Shown here piece after piece: positions 9,390 to 19,226 of a stretch of DNA of 64,000 nt (position 1 is its first letter; each line of letters starts with the position of its first letter). Below the pieces are notes generated by a model. It had not been told where the DNA came from and ran no database searches. It worked only from the letters and a program-made list of their open reading frames with translations. Origin of the DNA: Nostoc sp. PA-18-2419 (GTDB lineage Bacteria; Cyanobacteriota; Cyanobacteriia; Cyanobacteriales; Nostocaceae); contig NZ_SZNH01000003.1 of assembly GCF_005869855.1 (NCBI RefSeq), positions 186,001-250,000 on the forward strand, read 5' to 3'. A program made the translations under genes and the position numbers.

Positions 9390-9974
9390 TCCAGTTCGAT
9401 TAATCTGAGCTTTAATAGGTTTATTGTTCCCAAATATGAAAAGTCAGTTAACTTTTTTACTGAACTTATGCTGATAAAATAAATTTATAATAAAAACTCT
9501 TTTCTAAGCATTGACAAATTCTCTATACTACCGTGTGTATTTAAAACTTACGCACCGAAGCCTAAAACTTAGATTTCCCCAAGCAAGCCTTACAAAAAAG
9601 GTTGGAAGATATGAGTGGGTAAATCTTGAAGTTTAAGGAGGATAAGACCTGAAACTAAGGCTATTCGTTTATTTGACCATCAGCTAATAGATTTTTTATA
9701 ACACCCAGACATAATCAGCCTTATTTCTGAGTTACTTGAGTTTTGATATAAGTTAATTCCGAGTGTTGGGATCTCCCCAAGTAGAGGGAGTACTCCCGAC
9801 AGGCGTTTTCCCTATGAACAACTGCTATCAACCCCTTCGGAGAATTAAAAATTAAAACTGTAAGGGAAAAGGGTAAAGGTTGAATTCAAACTTTTCTCAC
9901 TTACGCTTTTCCCCATTAATCAAATCGTATTGCCCCCTGCTACACTCCCCATGACCTATACCCAATGCCCTAAT
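9390..9974. other. Intergenic, no intact gene
   Basis: 585 nt between two minus-strand genes. The first 54 nt are open in the EH-signature frame. Near 9859-9915 imperfect complementary segments (gtaagggaaaag and cttttctcacttac) could form a hairpin that might terminate the transglutaminase transcript. Nothing else was recognised. Confidence 0.45.
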
Positions 9975-11645
9975 TCAAAAAGGTGGCAATTCTTTAAGAA
10001 TTGTAAATCGAATATGATTAATCGCCAGATCTCCAATGGGAATATCTTCTTTAGTTAACCGCGCACCTTGACTGGTCAAAGTTTCAAAGGAGATACCCTT
10101 ACCAATTTCAATGTGATACCAGCACAAGCCCATAAAAAAGCGTGTAGGATATGGCCCACCGTGACCCACATCATCAGGATTCGATTCCATTGGCAACCAG
10201 CCAAAATTCGGTACGTAGAACTCTAGCCAAACATGATTAAAGTCAGGCTGTAATGGTACACCTTGGTGTTCGGCATTGGGAGGACATTTATACCTACCAA
10301 CTGTGCGACAAGGAATACCATTCAAGCGGCATAGAGCGAGTAAAACACCAACATACTCACCACAGGAACCAACACCGCGTTCTAAAACTATATCAGGTGG
10401 ATCTATGTAGGGTTTAATACCATAAGATAACTCATCATAAACATAATTACGGATATTGTACATTTTCCGTAGCACATTGGTTTCAGAACCAATTGCTTCT
10501 CTGGCAGCACGGCGGACAATGGTAGTATCCATTGCTAAGTCGTCATCGTCCACTAGATAGCGGGTTTGCAATTCTGGTGAAAGTTCAGGTATATTTTCCA
10601 CATCTTTGGGTGTGATGCGATACTTAATTCCCCTAACTTCTAGAAGTGCTTTCCAGCCAAATACATGACGTTCTCCTGGGGTGAGAGCATCAAATTTAAA
10701 TACTGCTACACGTTGCCCATCTACCACTTCTTCGGTGAAGGGTATACCAATGGGTTCAACATGTTTTACTTTTTGACGCTCGGTTTGAGATGGTAAAGCA
10801 ATGCGCCATTCTACGTTTGGTAAATAAACTTCATCTAAGGGAGCTATTTCTTCAGCATAGGACATTTCGATGAGATAGCCATTAGAGAGGGCGTAGCGCT
10901 TATCTGGCTCGTAATGATAATACAGGGGATGAATAAAAGTGCGATCGCGGTAGGTTAGCTCATGATTTGGGTCAGCATTTGGGTTATCGCGGATATAAGG
11001 CTCCTCAGAGGCGTAGGCGACATACAGACTTTGTTTTCCTGTATCGCCATCAAGATGGATTGCTATACCCGTAGGCGATTCAAACGGAGTCAGAACACTG
11101 AATTGAAGTTCTCCAGTTGCCCTGTCCATTGCGTAAACTGTTTGTTCTGTGCGATCACAAATCCACAATATTTCCTCACTAACTGCCAAATTTTCTACTC
11201 CTACTCCAGGGGCAGAAAATCTGGTAATTTCTTTTCGGGTTTCCCGGTCAAAAATCAGAATATAGCCTAACCTTTGACAGCTAATGTAGACTGTTGTTTC
11301 CCAAACAGCGACCCCATCGGCAGCATAAGGCAATGTTACGAAATGTTCCAGACCCAAGGCATTCAGCTTGCACAAATAAACACTGCGATCGCGACTCACC
11401 CACAGAGTATCTTCCCAAATCGCTAAACCAGTGACATCGCAAAATTCCTTAACTTGATGGGGATTGAGAATTTTGCTGTTGTCAGAGGTGGGATCGATTT
11501 CCAGTAGATGCCCTTTTAGACTGTCAATGGCAATCAGTCTATCTTTAATGAAAGCAATACCGCAGAGGGTAGCAGCAGTAAGCGGTCGAATTATCTTTTG
11601 CCCAAACATCTGGCTAGCAGTCAAAGTGGGGAGTACAAAACTCAT
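9975..11645 (-). CDS. Transglutaminase-like protein with N-terminal propeller
   Basis: Residues about 1-230 are repeats of the kind CGIAFIKDRLIAID and DGVAVWETTVYISC, suggesting an NHL/YncE-like beta-propeller. The C-terminal part is a transglutaminase-like cysteine protease fold: GVGSCGEYVGVLLALCRLNGIP carries the catalytic cysteine (about residue 426; only part quoted is essential: SCGEY), FNHVWLEF the histidine (about 471) and MESNPDD the third residue. All three positions are present, so activity is likely, probably on peptide or isopeptide bonds. No signal peptide is visible. The fusion of propeller and transglutaminase is known in cyanobacteria, but its substrate is not. The gene is alone, minus strand. 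Confidence 0.82.
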   Translation of the reverse strand: MSFVLPTLTASQMFGQKIIRPLTAATLCGIAFIKDRLIAIDSLKGHLLEIDPTSDNSKILNPHQVKEFCDVTGLAIWEDTLWVSRDRSVYLCKLNALGLEHFVTLPYAADGVAVWETTVYISCQRLGYILIFDRETRKEITRFSAPGVGVENLAVSEEILWICDRTEQTVYAMDRATGELQFSVLTPFESPTGIAIHLDGDTGKQSLYVAYASEEPYIRDNPNADPNHELTYRDRTFIHPLYYHYEPDKRYALSNGYLIEMSYAEEIAPLDEVYLPNVEWRIALPSQTERQKVKHVEPIGIPFTEEVVDGQRVAVFKFDALTPGERHVFGWKALLEVRGIKYRITPKDVENIPELSPELQTRYLVDDDDLAMDTTIVRRAAREAIGSETNVLRKMYNIRNYVYDELSYGIKPYIDPPDIVLERGVGSCGEYVGVLLALCRLNGIPCRTVGRYKCPPNAEHQGVPLQPDFNHVWLEFYVPNFGWLPMESNPDDVGHGGPYPTRFFMGLCWYHIEIGKGISFETLTSQGARLTKEDIPIGDLAINHIRFTILKELPPF

Positions 11646-12286
11646 ATTAAATATTTATTAAATGGTTCAGCACGTTTAAGCAGTTCCCAATTCGTCTGGA
11701 AAAGTTTGCTACAAACGGCAACCCGGCTGGCAACTTGACCTAATTCCAAATCAAGAAATGCGATGATGCCATGCATCCTGGCTAATAACTGGATGCAAGT
11801 TTAAGCAACAGCAGCCTAAAAATAATTGTGGCATATCTTCTGTAACCTAACTTCAGATTTCTATTACTCACTATTATTCAGTACAATGTGTTACCAAAAA
11901 CTCTTTCATAAGAAATAACACATATATGTTAATAGAAGAGAAATTTGCAATCCAATACATGGGGTTAAGTGTTGAGTGTTAACCCTTAACCGTCAACAGT
12001 CAAGCTGAAATTACAGCGTATTGCAGGTTTATGAGGTACAAAACTGAGAATTCAAAACTCTAATTATTCTTTATCCCTTCAGCATAGCTGCCTCCAGCAA
12101 GAACTGCCTCAAAACCTGTGACTTTGTACTTCGTGTAAACGAAAACTGCTGTATATCCTTTTTCCGGAATGGAATGAGTTAAAAAAGTTGAGTATTAGCT
12201 TAATGTAACTTTAGGAGATGGTTTTCCAGTTATCACTAAATTATGATTATGATCGAATTTTGTAACCATTTCCTGTGACTTACACG
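11646..12286. other. Divergent promoter region with repeat fragment
   Basis: 641 nt between the divergent transglutaminase and Ca-ATPase genes. It holds a short repeat fragment at 12091-12110 shared with 2937-2956 and a small hairpin (tgcatcc/ggatgca) near 11776-11801. No gene was recognised. Confidence 0.45.
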
Positions 12287-15145
12287 ATGTCTGCTAATTC
12301 TCTGCCTGAAGATGCCGCTGTTTGGCATAGTTTAGATGTTGATAAAGCGCTAGACCTGCTTGATAGTAACGCAGACAGTGGCTTAACATCCGAAGATATT
12401 CAACAAAGGTTGCAGAAATACGGCCCCAACGAACTCAAAGAAAATGCTGGTCGTAGTGCTTGGCAAATTCTGCTCGATCAGTTCAGCAACATTATGTTGT
12501 TGATGCTGATTGGTGTAGCTCTAATTTCTGGGTTTTTAGACCTATGGGCTTGGCGAACGGGCAGTTTGAAGCCAGGTGAAGTGCCATTCAAAGATACCAT
12601 CGCTATTTTAGCAATTGTTATCCTCAATGGCATACTCGGCTACGTCCAAGAAAGCCGTGCCGAAAAAGCCCTAGCAGCCTTAAAAAAACTCACTTCTCCT
12701 TTAGTGCGAGTCATGCGCGACGCTAGGCTGGTGGAAGTAGCAGCTAAGGAACTAGTCCCAGGAGATATGATGCTGCTGGAAGCTGGGATGCAGATAGCCG
12801 CAGATGGACGGTTGATCGAACAGTCGAATTTACAAGTGCGAGAATCGGCACTGACTGGAGAAGCTGAAGCTGCCAACAAACAAGCAACACTAAATTTACC
12901 AGCAGAAACAGATTTAGGCGATCGCATCAATTTGGTATTCCAAGGAACCGAAGTTGTCCAAGGACGCGGGAAGGTTCTGGTAACCAATACTGGCATGACA
13001 ACAGAATTAGGCAAAATTGCTGCCATGTTGCAGTCGGTGGAAAGCGAACCTACGCCTTTACAACAGCGAATGACTCAACTAGGCAATGTCTTAGTTTCGG
13101 GTTCTTTAATTCTGGTAGCGATCGTTGTTATCGGTGGTGTCATCCAGGCTAAAGGTTTTAGCAATATCAAAGAACTTTTGGAAGTTTCCTTAAGTATGGC
13201 GGTTGCTGTGGTTCCAGAAGGTTTACCTGCGGTAATTACTGTTACCTTGGCACTGGGAACTCAGCGAATGGTGCGCCAGAATGCCTTGATTCGCAAACTG
13301 CCAGCAGTAGAAACATTAGGTTCTGTAACCACCATCTGTTCTGATAAAACCGGCACGCTGACTCAAAATAAAATGGTGGTGCAATCGCTTTTTACCAATG
13401 ACAAAACTTTTCGTGTCACTGGAGAAGGTTATGCCCCCACCGGAGATTTTCTCTTAAATGGTGAAAAAGTTTTCCTAGAAGAGTCGCCAGAAATCTCCGC
13501 TTTGTCAGTCGCCTGTGCCGTTTGTAACGATTCGGTACTGCAAAAAGAAAAAGGTGAATGGGCGATTTTAGGAGATCCCACAGAAGGGGCATTAATTACC
13601 CTGGCAGGTAAAGCAGGAATCGAAAAAGATCAGTGGAATAGTAAGTTATCCCGCGTTGGGGAGTTTCCCTTCTCCTCGGAACGTAAGCGGATGAGCGTGA
13701 TTTCTCAAGTGCAGTCAGTCGCCACAGGTGAAACGTCTTTGAATGCCGTTGACCCAGCGATCGCTAATTTTTTACAATCTGAACCTTACTTAATGTTTAC
13801 CAAAGGTTCGCCAGAATTAATTTTAGGACGTTCCACTCAGATTTATTTGGGTGATCGCTCAACGGGGTTAACCGAAGAACAACGTCAGAAAATTTTAAGA
13901 GAAAATGACCAGATGGCGAGTAAAGGTCTGCGGGTGCTAGGTTTTGCCTATAAACCCCTCTCTGAAATTCCACCAGAAGGGTCAGACGAGACATCCGAAC
14001 AAAATTTGGTCTGGCTGGGATTAGTCGGAATGCTGGATGCACCACGCCCAGAAGTCAGGACGGCTGTGCAAGAGTGTCGGGAAGCAGGAATTCGCCCAGT
14101 CATGATTACTGGTGACCACCAGTTAACAGCACGAGCGATCGCCACTGATTTGGGAATTGCCCAAGAAAATGACCGACTGCTCACAGGTCAAGAATTGCAG
14201 CGGATGAGCGACCAGGAACTAGAGCAAAACGTTGATTTGGTGAGTATCTATGCTAGGGTTGCCCCAGAACATAAACTGCGAATTGTCCAAGCACTGCAAC
14301 GTCGGGGTAGATTTGTCGCGATGACAGGTGATGGCGTCAACGATGCCCCAGCCCTCAAGCAAGCTGATATCGGCATTGCAATGGGTATTACTGGCACCGA
14401 TGTGAGTAAAGAAGCTAGTGACATGGTGTTACTTGATGACAACTTCGCCACCATCGTCAGCGCCACCAAAGAAGGTAGAGTTGTTTATACCAATATTCGC
14501 CGCTTTATTAAATACATTCTGGGTAGTAATATTGGGGAAGTTTTGACTATTGCAGCTGCGCCCTTAATCGGTTTGGGAGGCGTTCCGCTTACTCCTTTGC
14601 AAATTCTTTGGATGAATTTGGTAACAGACGGTTTACCAGCTTTAGCATTAGCTGTAGAACCTCCGGAACCGGATGTAATGCAACGTCCGCCTTTTAGTCC
14701 CCGCGAAAGTATTTTTGCTAGGGGATTGGGTTCTTATATGATTCGCATTGGCATCATCTTTGCGATTATTACCATTGCCTTGATGTGGTGGGCTTATCAA
14801 CATACCCATGCCCGTGGCTATCAGGGAAATCCTGATGCTTGGAAAACGATGGTATTTACTACCTTGTGTATCGCCCAAATGGGTCACGCGATCGCTATTC
14901 GCTCCAACAACCAACTGACCATCGAAATCAATCCATTTTCTAATATATTTGTACTAGCTGCTGTTGTTGTGACCACAATTTTACAGTTGCTACTAGTTTA
15001 CGTCGAACCTCTGCGAGAGTTCTTTGGTACTCACTACCTGACTATGCAAGAATTGGGAGTTTGTATTGGCTTCAGTGCCTTAATGTTTGTCTGGATTGAA
15101 TTAGAGAAGATATTCTTACGCGTTGTGGGTAAGAAAGCCGTTTGA
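12287..15145 (+). CDS. P2A-type calcium-transporting ATPase
   Basis: A SERCA-like P-type ATPase that pumps Ca2+ out of the cytoplasm. The phosphorylated aspartate is in [11 protein letters not shown] near residue 352; [10 protein letters not shown] is the actuator loop and [12 protein letters not shown] the hinge. Ca2+-site residues of the SERCA type are visible: PEGLPA in M4, the Asn and Glu of GSNIGEV in M5, and the Asn, Thr and Asp of MNLVTDG in M6. There are about ten membrane segments. It resembles cyanobacterial PacL. ATG at 12287 (MSANSLPED) was preferred over GTG at 12275 because it begins the usual short N terminus before the cation_ATPase_N domain. The gene precedes recF by 187 nt; functional linkage is unlikely. 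Confidence 0.93.
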   Translation: MSANSLPEDAAVWHSLDVDKALDLLDSNADSGLTSEDIQQRLQKYGPNELKENAGRSAWQILLDQFSNIMLLMLIGVALISGFLDLWAWRTGSLKPGEVPFKDTIAILAIVILNGILGYVQESRAEKALAALKKLTSPLVRVMRDARLVEVAAKELVPGDMMLLEAGMQIAADGRLIEQSNLQVRESALTGEAEAANKQATLNLPAETDLGDRINLVFQGTEVVQGRGKVLVTNTGMTTELGKIAAMLQSVESEPTPLQQRMTQLGNVLVSGSLILVAIVVIGGVIQAKGFSNIKELLEVSLSMAVAVVPEGLPAVITVTLALGTQRMVRQNALIRKLPAVETLGSVTTICSDKTGTLTQNKMVVQSLFTNDKTFRVTGEGYAPTGDFLLNGEKVFLEESPEISALSVACAVCNDSVLQKEKGEWAILGDPTEGALITLAGKAGIEKDQWNSKLSRVGEFPFSSERKRMSVISQVQSVATGETSLNAVDPAIANFLQSEPYLMFTKGSPELILGRSTQIYLGDRSTGLTEEQRQKILRENDQMASKGLRVLGFAYKPLSEIPPEGSDETSEQNLVWLGLVGMLDAPRPEVRTAVQECREAGIRPVMITGDHQLTARAIATDLGIAQENDRLLTGQELQRMSDQELEQNVDLVSIYARVAPEHKLRIVQALQRRGRFVAMTGDGVNDAPALKQADIGIAMGITGTDVSKEASDMVLLDDNFATIVSATKEGRVVYTNIRRFIKYILGSNIGEVLTIAAAPLIGLGGVPLTPLQILWMNLVTDGLPALALAVEPPEPDVMQRPPFSPRESIFARGLGSYMIRIGIIFAIITIALMWWAYQHTHARGYQGNPDAWKTMVFTTLCIAQMGHAIAIRSNNQLTIEINPFSNIFVLAAVVVTTILQLLLVYVEPLREFFGTHYLTMQELGVCIGFSALMFVWIELEKIFLRVVGKKAV

Positions 15146-15332
15146 ATTAGGGAATCAGGGATCAGTCAGATGAGGAGATGTGGTTCGACTTCTCTAGGAG
15201 ACGCTACGCCCAGCCTTGCTTAAGAGCAGGGGTACGCTCACCAACCGGGGGATGAGGAAGAATAATAATTATTTACTTGCTTTTTCATCTCCCCCCACTG
15301 CCTCATCTTTCCCTAATCCCCACTTTCTTACT
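15146..15332. repeat. Low-complexity intergenic repeat before recF
   Basis: The spacer contains a GC-rich segment (ggagacgctacgcccagcc) of the palindromic kind common in cyanobacterial spacers and then a pyrimidine-rich run. It is read through in frame with recF by chance. Confidence 0.45.
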
Positions 15333-16454
15333 ATGTACCTAAAAACATTACACCTCCGGCAATTTCGCAATTATCAAGAACAAAAGGTTGAGTTTACTGC
15401 TGCCAAAACAATTTTGGTAGGTAATAACGCTCAAGGAAAGTCGAATTTGTTAGAGGCGGTGGAGTTGTTGGCAACATTGCGATCGCACCGGATGGCACGC
15501 GATCGCGATTTAGTTCAAGAAGGGGAAGATATAGCCCAGATTAATGCTACTCTTGAGCGACAAACAGGTATAAGTGATTTAACTTTAACCCTCCGCCGCA
15601 ATGGTCGTCGTAGCGTTGCTCTTAATGGTGAGTCTATACGTCGTCAAATAGATTTTCTTGGCGTTCTCAATGCAGTCCAATTTTCTAGCCTGGATTTAGA
15701 ACTCGTGCGCGGAGGCCCTGAAGGTCGCCGCAACTGGTTAGATACACTCTTAATTCAACTCGAACCTGTTTATGCTCACATTTTGCAGCAGTATAACCAT
15801 GTATTACGCCAGCGCAATGCCTTTTTAAAAAAAACTCAAGACTCAGCCTTGGGCGTTAACTCTTCAGAACTGGCTATATGGGATGCACAGTTAGCTACCA
15901 CAGGTACACGGGTAATTAGACGCCGCGATCGCGCCATCCAGCGATTAGCTTCCATCGCTACTGCTTGGCACACTAGCATCAGCGGTAGTACAGAAATTCT
16001 GCAAATTAAGTACCTGCCTAATATTCCTTTAGAAGATAACCAACCAGAACAAGTCCAGCAAGCTTTTTTAGCAAAAATTCAACAGCGAACTATAGCCGAA
16101 CTGCACCAAGGTACTACCCTTGTGGGTCCCCATCGCGATGAAGTTGAATTAACCATTAACCAGACACCTGCTCGTCAATACGGTTCTCAAGGCCAACAAC
16201 GAACGCTAGTTTTAGCCTTAAAATTAGCAGAATTACAATTAATTGAAGAAGTCGTTAAAGAGCCACCATTGCTATTACTTGATGATGTTCTGGCTGAACT
16301 AGATTTATCTCGCCAAAATCAATTGCTTGATGCTATTCAAGACCGCTTTCAAACCCTGATTACTACTACTCATTTGGGTTCTTTTGATTCCCAATGGCTA
16401 AAATCTTCACAAATTGTTTTTGTAAAATCAGGAGAAATAATGCAAGATTTTTAA
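15333..16454 (+). CDS. recF: DNA replication and repair protein RecF
   Basis: RecF is an SMC-like ATPase that binds gapped DNA and helps load RecA through RecO/R. Walker A is GNNAQGKSN near residue 30, the ABC-type signature is YGSQGQQRTLV, and Walker B is LLLLDDVLAELD. MYLKTLHLRQFRNY is the expected N terminus, so the ATG at 15333 is the start. The frame is open 39 codons further upstream, but that part is translated low-complexity spacer (pyrimidine-rich ctccccccactgcctcatc) and should not be counted. The resulting 373 residues match the family length. Confidence 0.95.
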   Translation: MYLKTLHLRQFRNYQEQKVEFTAAKTILVGNNAQGKSNLLEAVELLATLRSHRMARDRDLVQEGEDIAQINATLERQTGISDLTLTLRRNGRRSVALNGESIRRQIDFLGVLNAVQFSSLDLELVRGGPEGRRNWLDTLLIQLEPVYAHILQQYNHVLRQRNAFLKKTQDSALGVNSSELAIWDAQLATTGTRVIRRRDRAIQRLASIATAWHTSISGSTEILQIKYLPNIPLEDNQPEQVQQAFLAKIQQRTIAELHQGTTLVGPHRDEVELTINQTPARQYGSQGQQRTLVLALKLAELQLIEEVVKEPPLLLLDDVLAELDLSRQNQLLDAIQDRFQTLITTTHLGSFDSQWLKSSQIVFVKSGEIMQDF

Positions 16455-16907
16455 TAATTATGTTTGAGAACTTATATTTAAAATTCTTGTATTGAATAAA
16501 GATAGTTTTATCCCAGGAATTATATACTAACTAAAACTTTTTTTAATGAAAATTCTGGGTTATTAAATACTTTGAATATAGCGAAAGTTTCTCTATAAGA
16601 AAAATTTTTTAATTCTCTTATAGAAGAAAAATTGACAAAAACTCAAAATACTTATAAAAATACAGTAATTCAAATAACTTATATCATACCCGGTTGAATA
16701 CTTATGATATTTGTGAGGGTCGGTAATGAGTAATGGGTAATCGGTAATGGGGAAGAAAAACATAACTGTTCACTTATTGGCAATTACCTTTTACCCAACT
16801 GCGAAAAAGACTAACTCCTTTGTAAGTAATTAGCCAAGCTTGATATTACCTGACATTTTTATGTCATAAAATTTTGGTTTATTGGGTTGCAATGTGAAGG
16901 AGTAAAA
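16455..16907. other. AT-rich spacer with short tandem repeats
   Basis: No gene was recognised. At 16726-16760 the near-repeat ggtaatgagtaatgggtaa suggests a short tandem repeat, followed by its approximate complement near 16780-16800. Confidence 0.45.
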
Positions 16908-18023
16908 TTGTTAGAAAAATCCTCAATACCTTTACCAGAAACTAATGGACAAGTTTCACAGGGTACAAGTGACTATAAAAAATTTTATATATCATCCTTA
17001 GATGGGATCAGGACTATTGCTTTCCTATTAGTTTTTTTAAACCATGCAAAAGTAGTAAACGTGATTCCTGGAGGATTCGGTGTAACAATATTTTTCTTTC
17101 TCAGTGGCTACTTAATCACAACTCTGATTAGAAGAGAGTATGACCGCCATCAAACTCTTGATTTTAAGCTGTTTTATATCAGACGAGTACTACGTATTTG
17201 GCCTTCATTTTATTTAGTCTTATTTGTCGGAACTGCTTTAACTGCCTTAGGCTTCCTCAGGGGTAAAATTTATTTATTAGGCTTTTTATCTCAAGCTCTA
17301 CACTTTGGTAACTACTACAGTATCTTGACTGATAGTATAGGAATAGCTCCTGGTAGTGGGGTATATTGGTCTCTTGCTGTCGAAGAACACTTTTATCTTT
17401 TTTTCCCACTGCTTTATGTAGCTCTGCGTAAACTGCGTATCAATCCAGGCAAACAACTGCTGACTATTTTAGGATTATGTTTGGCTGTTTTAGTTTGGCG
17501 GTACATTCTAGTTTTCGATTTTGGAGTACCTTCATCACGTGTACTTTATGCAACAGATACTCGGGTAGATAGTATTCTATTTGGTTGTGCATTAGCAGTT
17601 TATAACAATCCAATGCTAGATGCTCAAAAGTACTCTAACAAACTCTGGAAGTATTTCTTTTTTCCCGCAGGAATAATCTTGATTCTTTTTTCATTACTTT
17701 ATCGTTCATCAGATTTTCAAGAAACTTTTCGTTATACGATACAAGGAATTGGCTTATACCCAGTCTTTTTTACTGCTATTCGCTTTTCAAATTGGGGATT
17801 ATTTCCAATAATAAATTTAAATTGGGTGCGTTTTATTGGACTACTTTCTTACTCTCTGTATCTTGTTCATTACATTGTGCTTTTCGGTGTATGGATGTAT
17901 CTACCCAAATTGCATAGAGTTACCCAAGCAGGAATTGCTTTATTAATTTCTTTAGGATTAGCCTATACAATTTATCAGTTAATAGAGTCTCCAATTGGAA
18001 AGTTACGTAAAAAGCTATCGTAG
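16908..18023 (+). CDS. Acyltransferase 3 family membrane protein
   Basis: A member of the OafA/YrhL-type acyltransferase-3 family, which moves acyl groups onto sugars of surface polysaccharide or lipid. The catalytic histidine is in FLLVFLNHAK near residue 45, and FFFLSGYLI follows as the second conserved motif, then RRVLRIWPSFY. About ten membrane helices fill the rest. The TTG at 16908 is chosen because AAGGAG lies 5 nt upstream; the frame is open from TTG 16887. The gene is monocistronic. The acyl donor and acceptor cannot be predicted. Confidence 0.85.
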   Translation: MLEKSSIPLPETNGQVSQGTSDYKKFYISSLDGIRTIAFLLVFLNHAKVVNVIPGGFGVTIFFFLSGYLITTLIRREYDRHQTLDFKLFYIRRVLRIWPSFYLVLFVGTALTALGFLRGKIYLLGFLSQALHFGNYYSILTDSIGIAPGSGVYWSLAVEEHFYLFFPLLYVALRKLRINPGKQLLTILGLCLAVLVWRYILVFDFGVPSSRVLYATDTRVDSILFGCALAVYNNPMLDAQKYSNKLWKYFFFPAGIILILFSLLYRSSDFQETFRYTIQGIGLYPVFFTAIRFSNWGLFPIINLNWVRFIGLLSYSLYLVHYIVLFGVWMYLPKLHRVTQAGIALLISLGLAYTIYQLIESPIGKLRKKLS

Positions 18024-18531
18024 ATATAAGTTCACAAAAAAGCAAAGCACTTTTTATTGACATGTATTAATATAAAATTTTTTATGCTCAGATCAAAAAT
18101 ATTTTAAAATGATTGGTTTTAGTTAAATGTATTACTGATGCAGTTGATTTTTTAACTGTTAACCAAGATGATGTTTGCGATATTGAATAGTGGTTAGTGA
18201 AAGTTGGTGTTTATTTTGTCTTATACAGGTCTTGGAAATCTGTAAGCTAAACCACATCTAGTTTGCATATCTAAAATTTATGTAACTCTTGTGGAGTGAG
18301 CATCTTGCCCGCTCTAATTATGCAAGTTAAATGTGGAACAGCTTATTAACCGCAGACTATGCTTGAAAAAATTTTATACAAACGACACATATCATTCTTT
18401 TATTATTGATCGCCTGCTTTTGAGTTGATGGAGATAAATAAATATAAGATGTTCTGTCATCGCTCGGGATGACAGAACATCTTATATTTAATCATGGCTA
18501 TCTACTTAGTTTAAACTTCAGTTACTAATTA
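18024..18531. other. Spacer between convergent genes
   Basis: No ORF was recognised. The stretch holds the perfect long hairpin at 18439-18490 described separately. Confidence 0.5.
18439..18490. repeat. Perfect 22-bp hairpin
   Basis: Arms at 18439-18460 and 18469-18490 are exact reverse complements over 22 bp, joined by the 8-nt loop cgctcggg. The stem is longer and more perfect than an ordinary terminator. It lies between the converging acyltransferase and MgtC-family genes, so it could terminate both, encode a structured RNA, or be a young palindromic repeat. Confidence 0.8.
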
Positions 18532-18993
18532 CTAATCACGTTTTTCTAACCTTTTAAAAACCTTGAGAACTAAAAAAGTCAGAACACTACCAATTAATCC
18601 TAACTGCCATAAACCACAACCAGCAGCAATTCCTAAACCAGCCGAAACCCAAATAGCCGCTGCTGATGTCAGTCCATGAATTTCAAGTTGTTGCTGTGAT
18701 GGCTGGGAAGATTGACGCACAATTTCTCCAGCACCCAGAAATCCTACACCAGTTGCAATTCCTTGAATCACACGGCTGAGTACATCAGAACTAGTTTGTA
18801 ACTCACCTGTTTGCAGAGGTATGATGATAAACAAGGCTGAACCCAAACTCACCAGCATATGAGTTCTTAAACCAGCTGGTTTGTGCCTAATTTGGCGTTC
18901 CCAGCCAATAATTCCGCCAATCATCAATGCGATACATAGCCGGAAGCTAACATTTAACCAATCATTAGTTGCAAGATAGTAAGTGTTTGCCAA
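18532..18993 (-). CDS. MgtC/SapB family membrane protein
   Basis: A 153-residue inner-membrane protein of the MgtC/SapB family. The family signature is clear: GGIIGWERQIRHKPAGLRTHMLV (core GWERQ and GLRTHM) near residue 26-48, followed by LGSALFII and GVGFLGAGEI. Four to five membrane helices are present and the soluble C-terminal domain of pathogenic MgtC is missing, as in most environmental members. Related proteins affect magnesium stress and F-type ATP synthase. No magnesium-sensing leader was recognised upstream. The gene is single. Confidence 0.9.
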   Translation of the reverse strand: MANTYYLATNDWLNVSFRLCIALMIGGIIGWERQIRHKPAGLRTHMLVSLGSALFIIIPLQTGELQTSSDVLSRVIQGIATGVGFLGAGEIVRQSSQPSQQQLEIHGLTSAAAIWVSAGLGIAAGCGLWQLGLIGSVLTFLVLKVFKRLEKRD

Positions 18994-19226
18994 AGTTAAT
19001 TCTGGTATGGATAATTATATTTACAAAGTTAATTGGTAATATAGCTTTTAATAAGAATGCAGAATTATTAATAAAATTAGGTGTAAATCCAAGCATTACC
19101 TGATTGTAGACCTCTGTGAAGATTTTTTCTAATAAGATATTATTTTGGTCAATAAATATAGGTTTGCATTCTTAAATAAGGAAGGGCTGTGGTGATAACA
19201 TACATAACTGACAACTAACAAATTGA

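Noticed and set aside
15216-15332. An N-terminal extension of RecF
   Set aside because: The 39 extra codons are translated low-complexity spacer; the family N terminus starts at ATG 15333.
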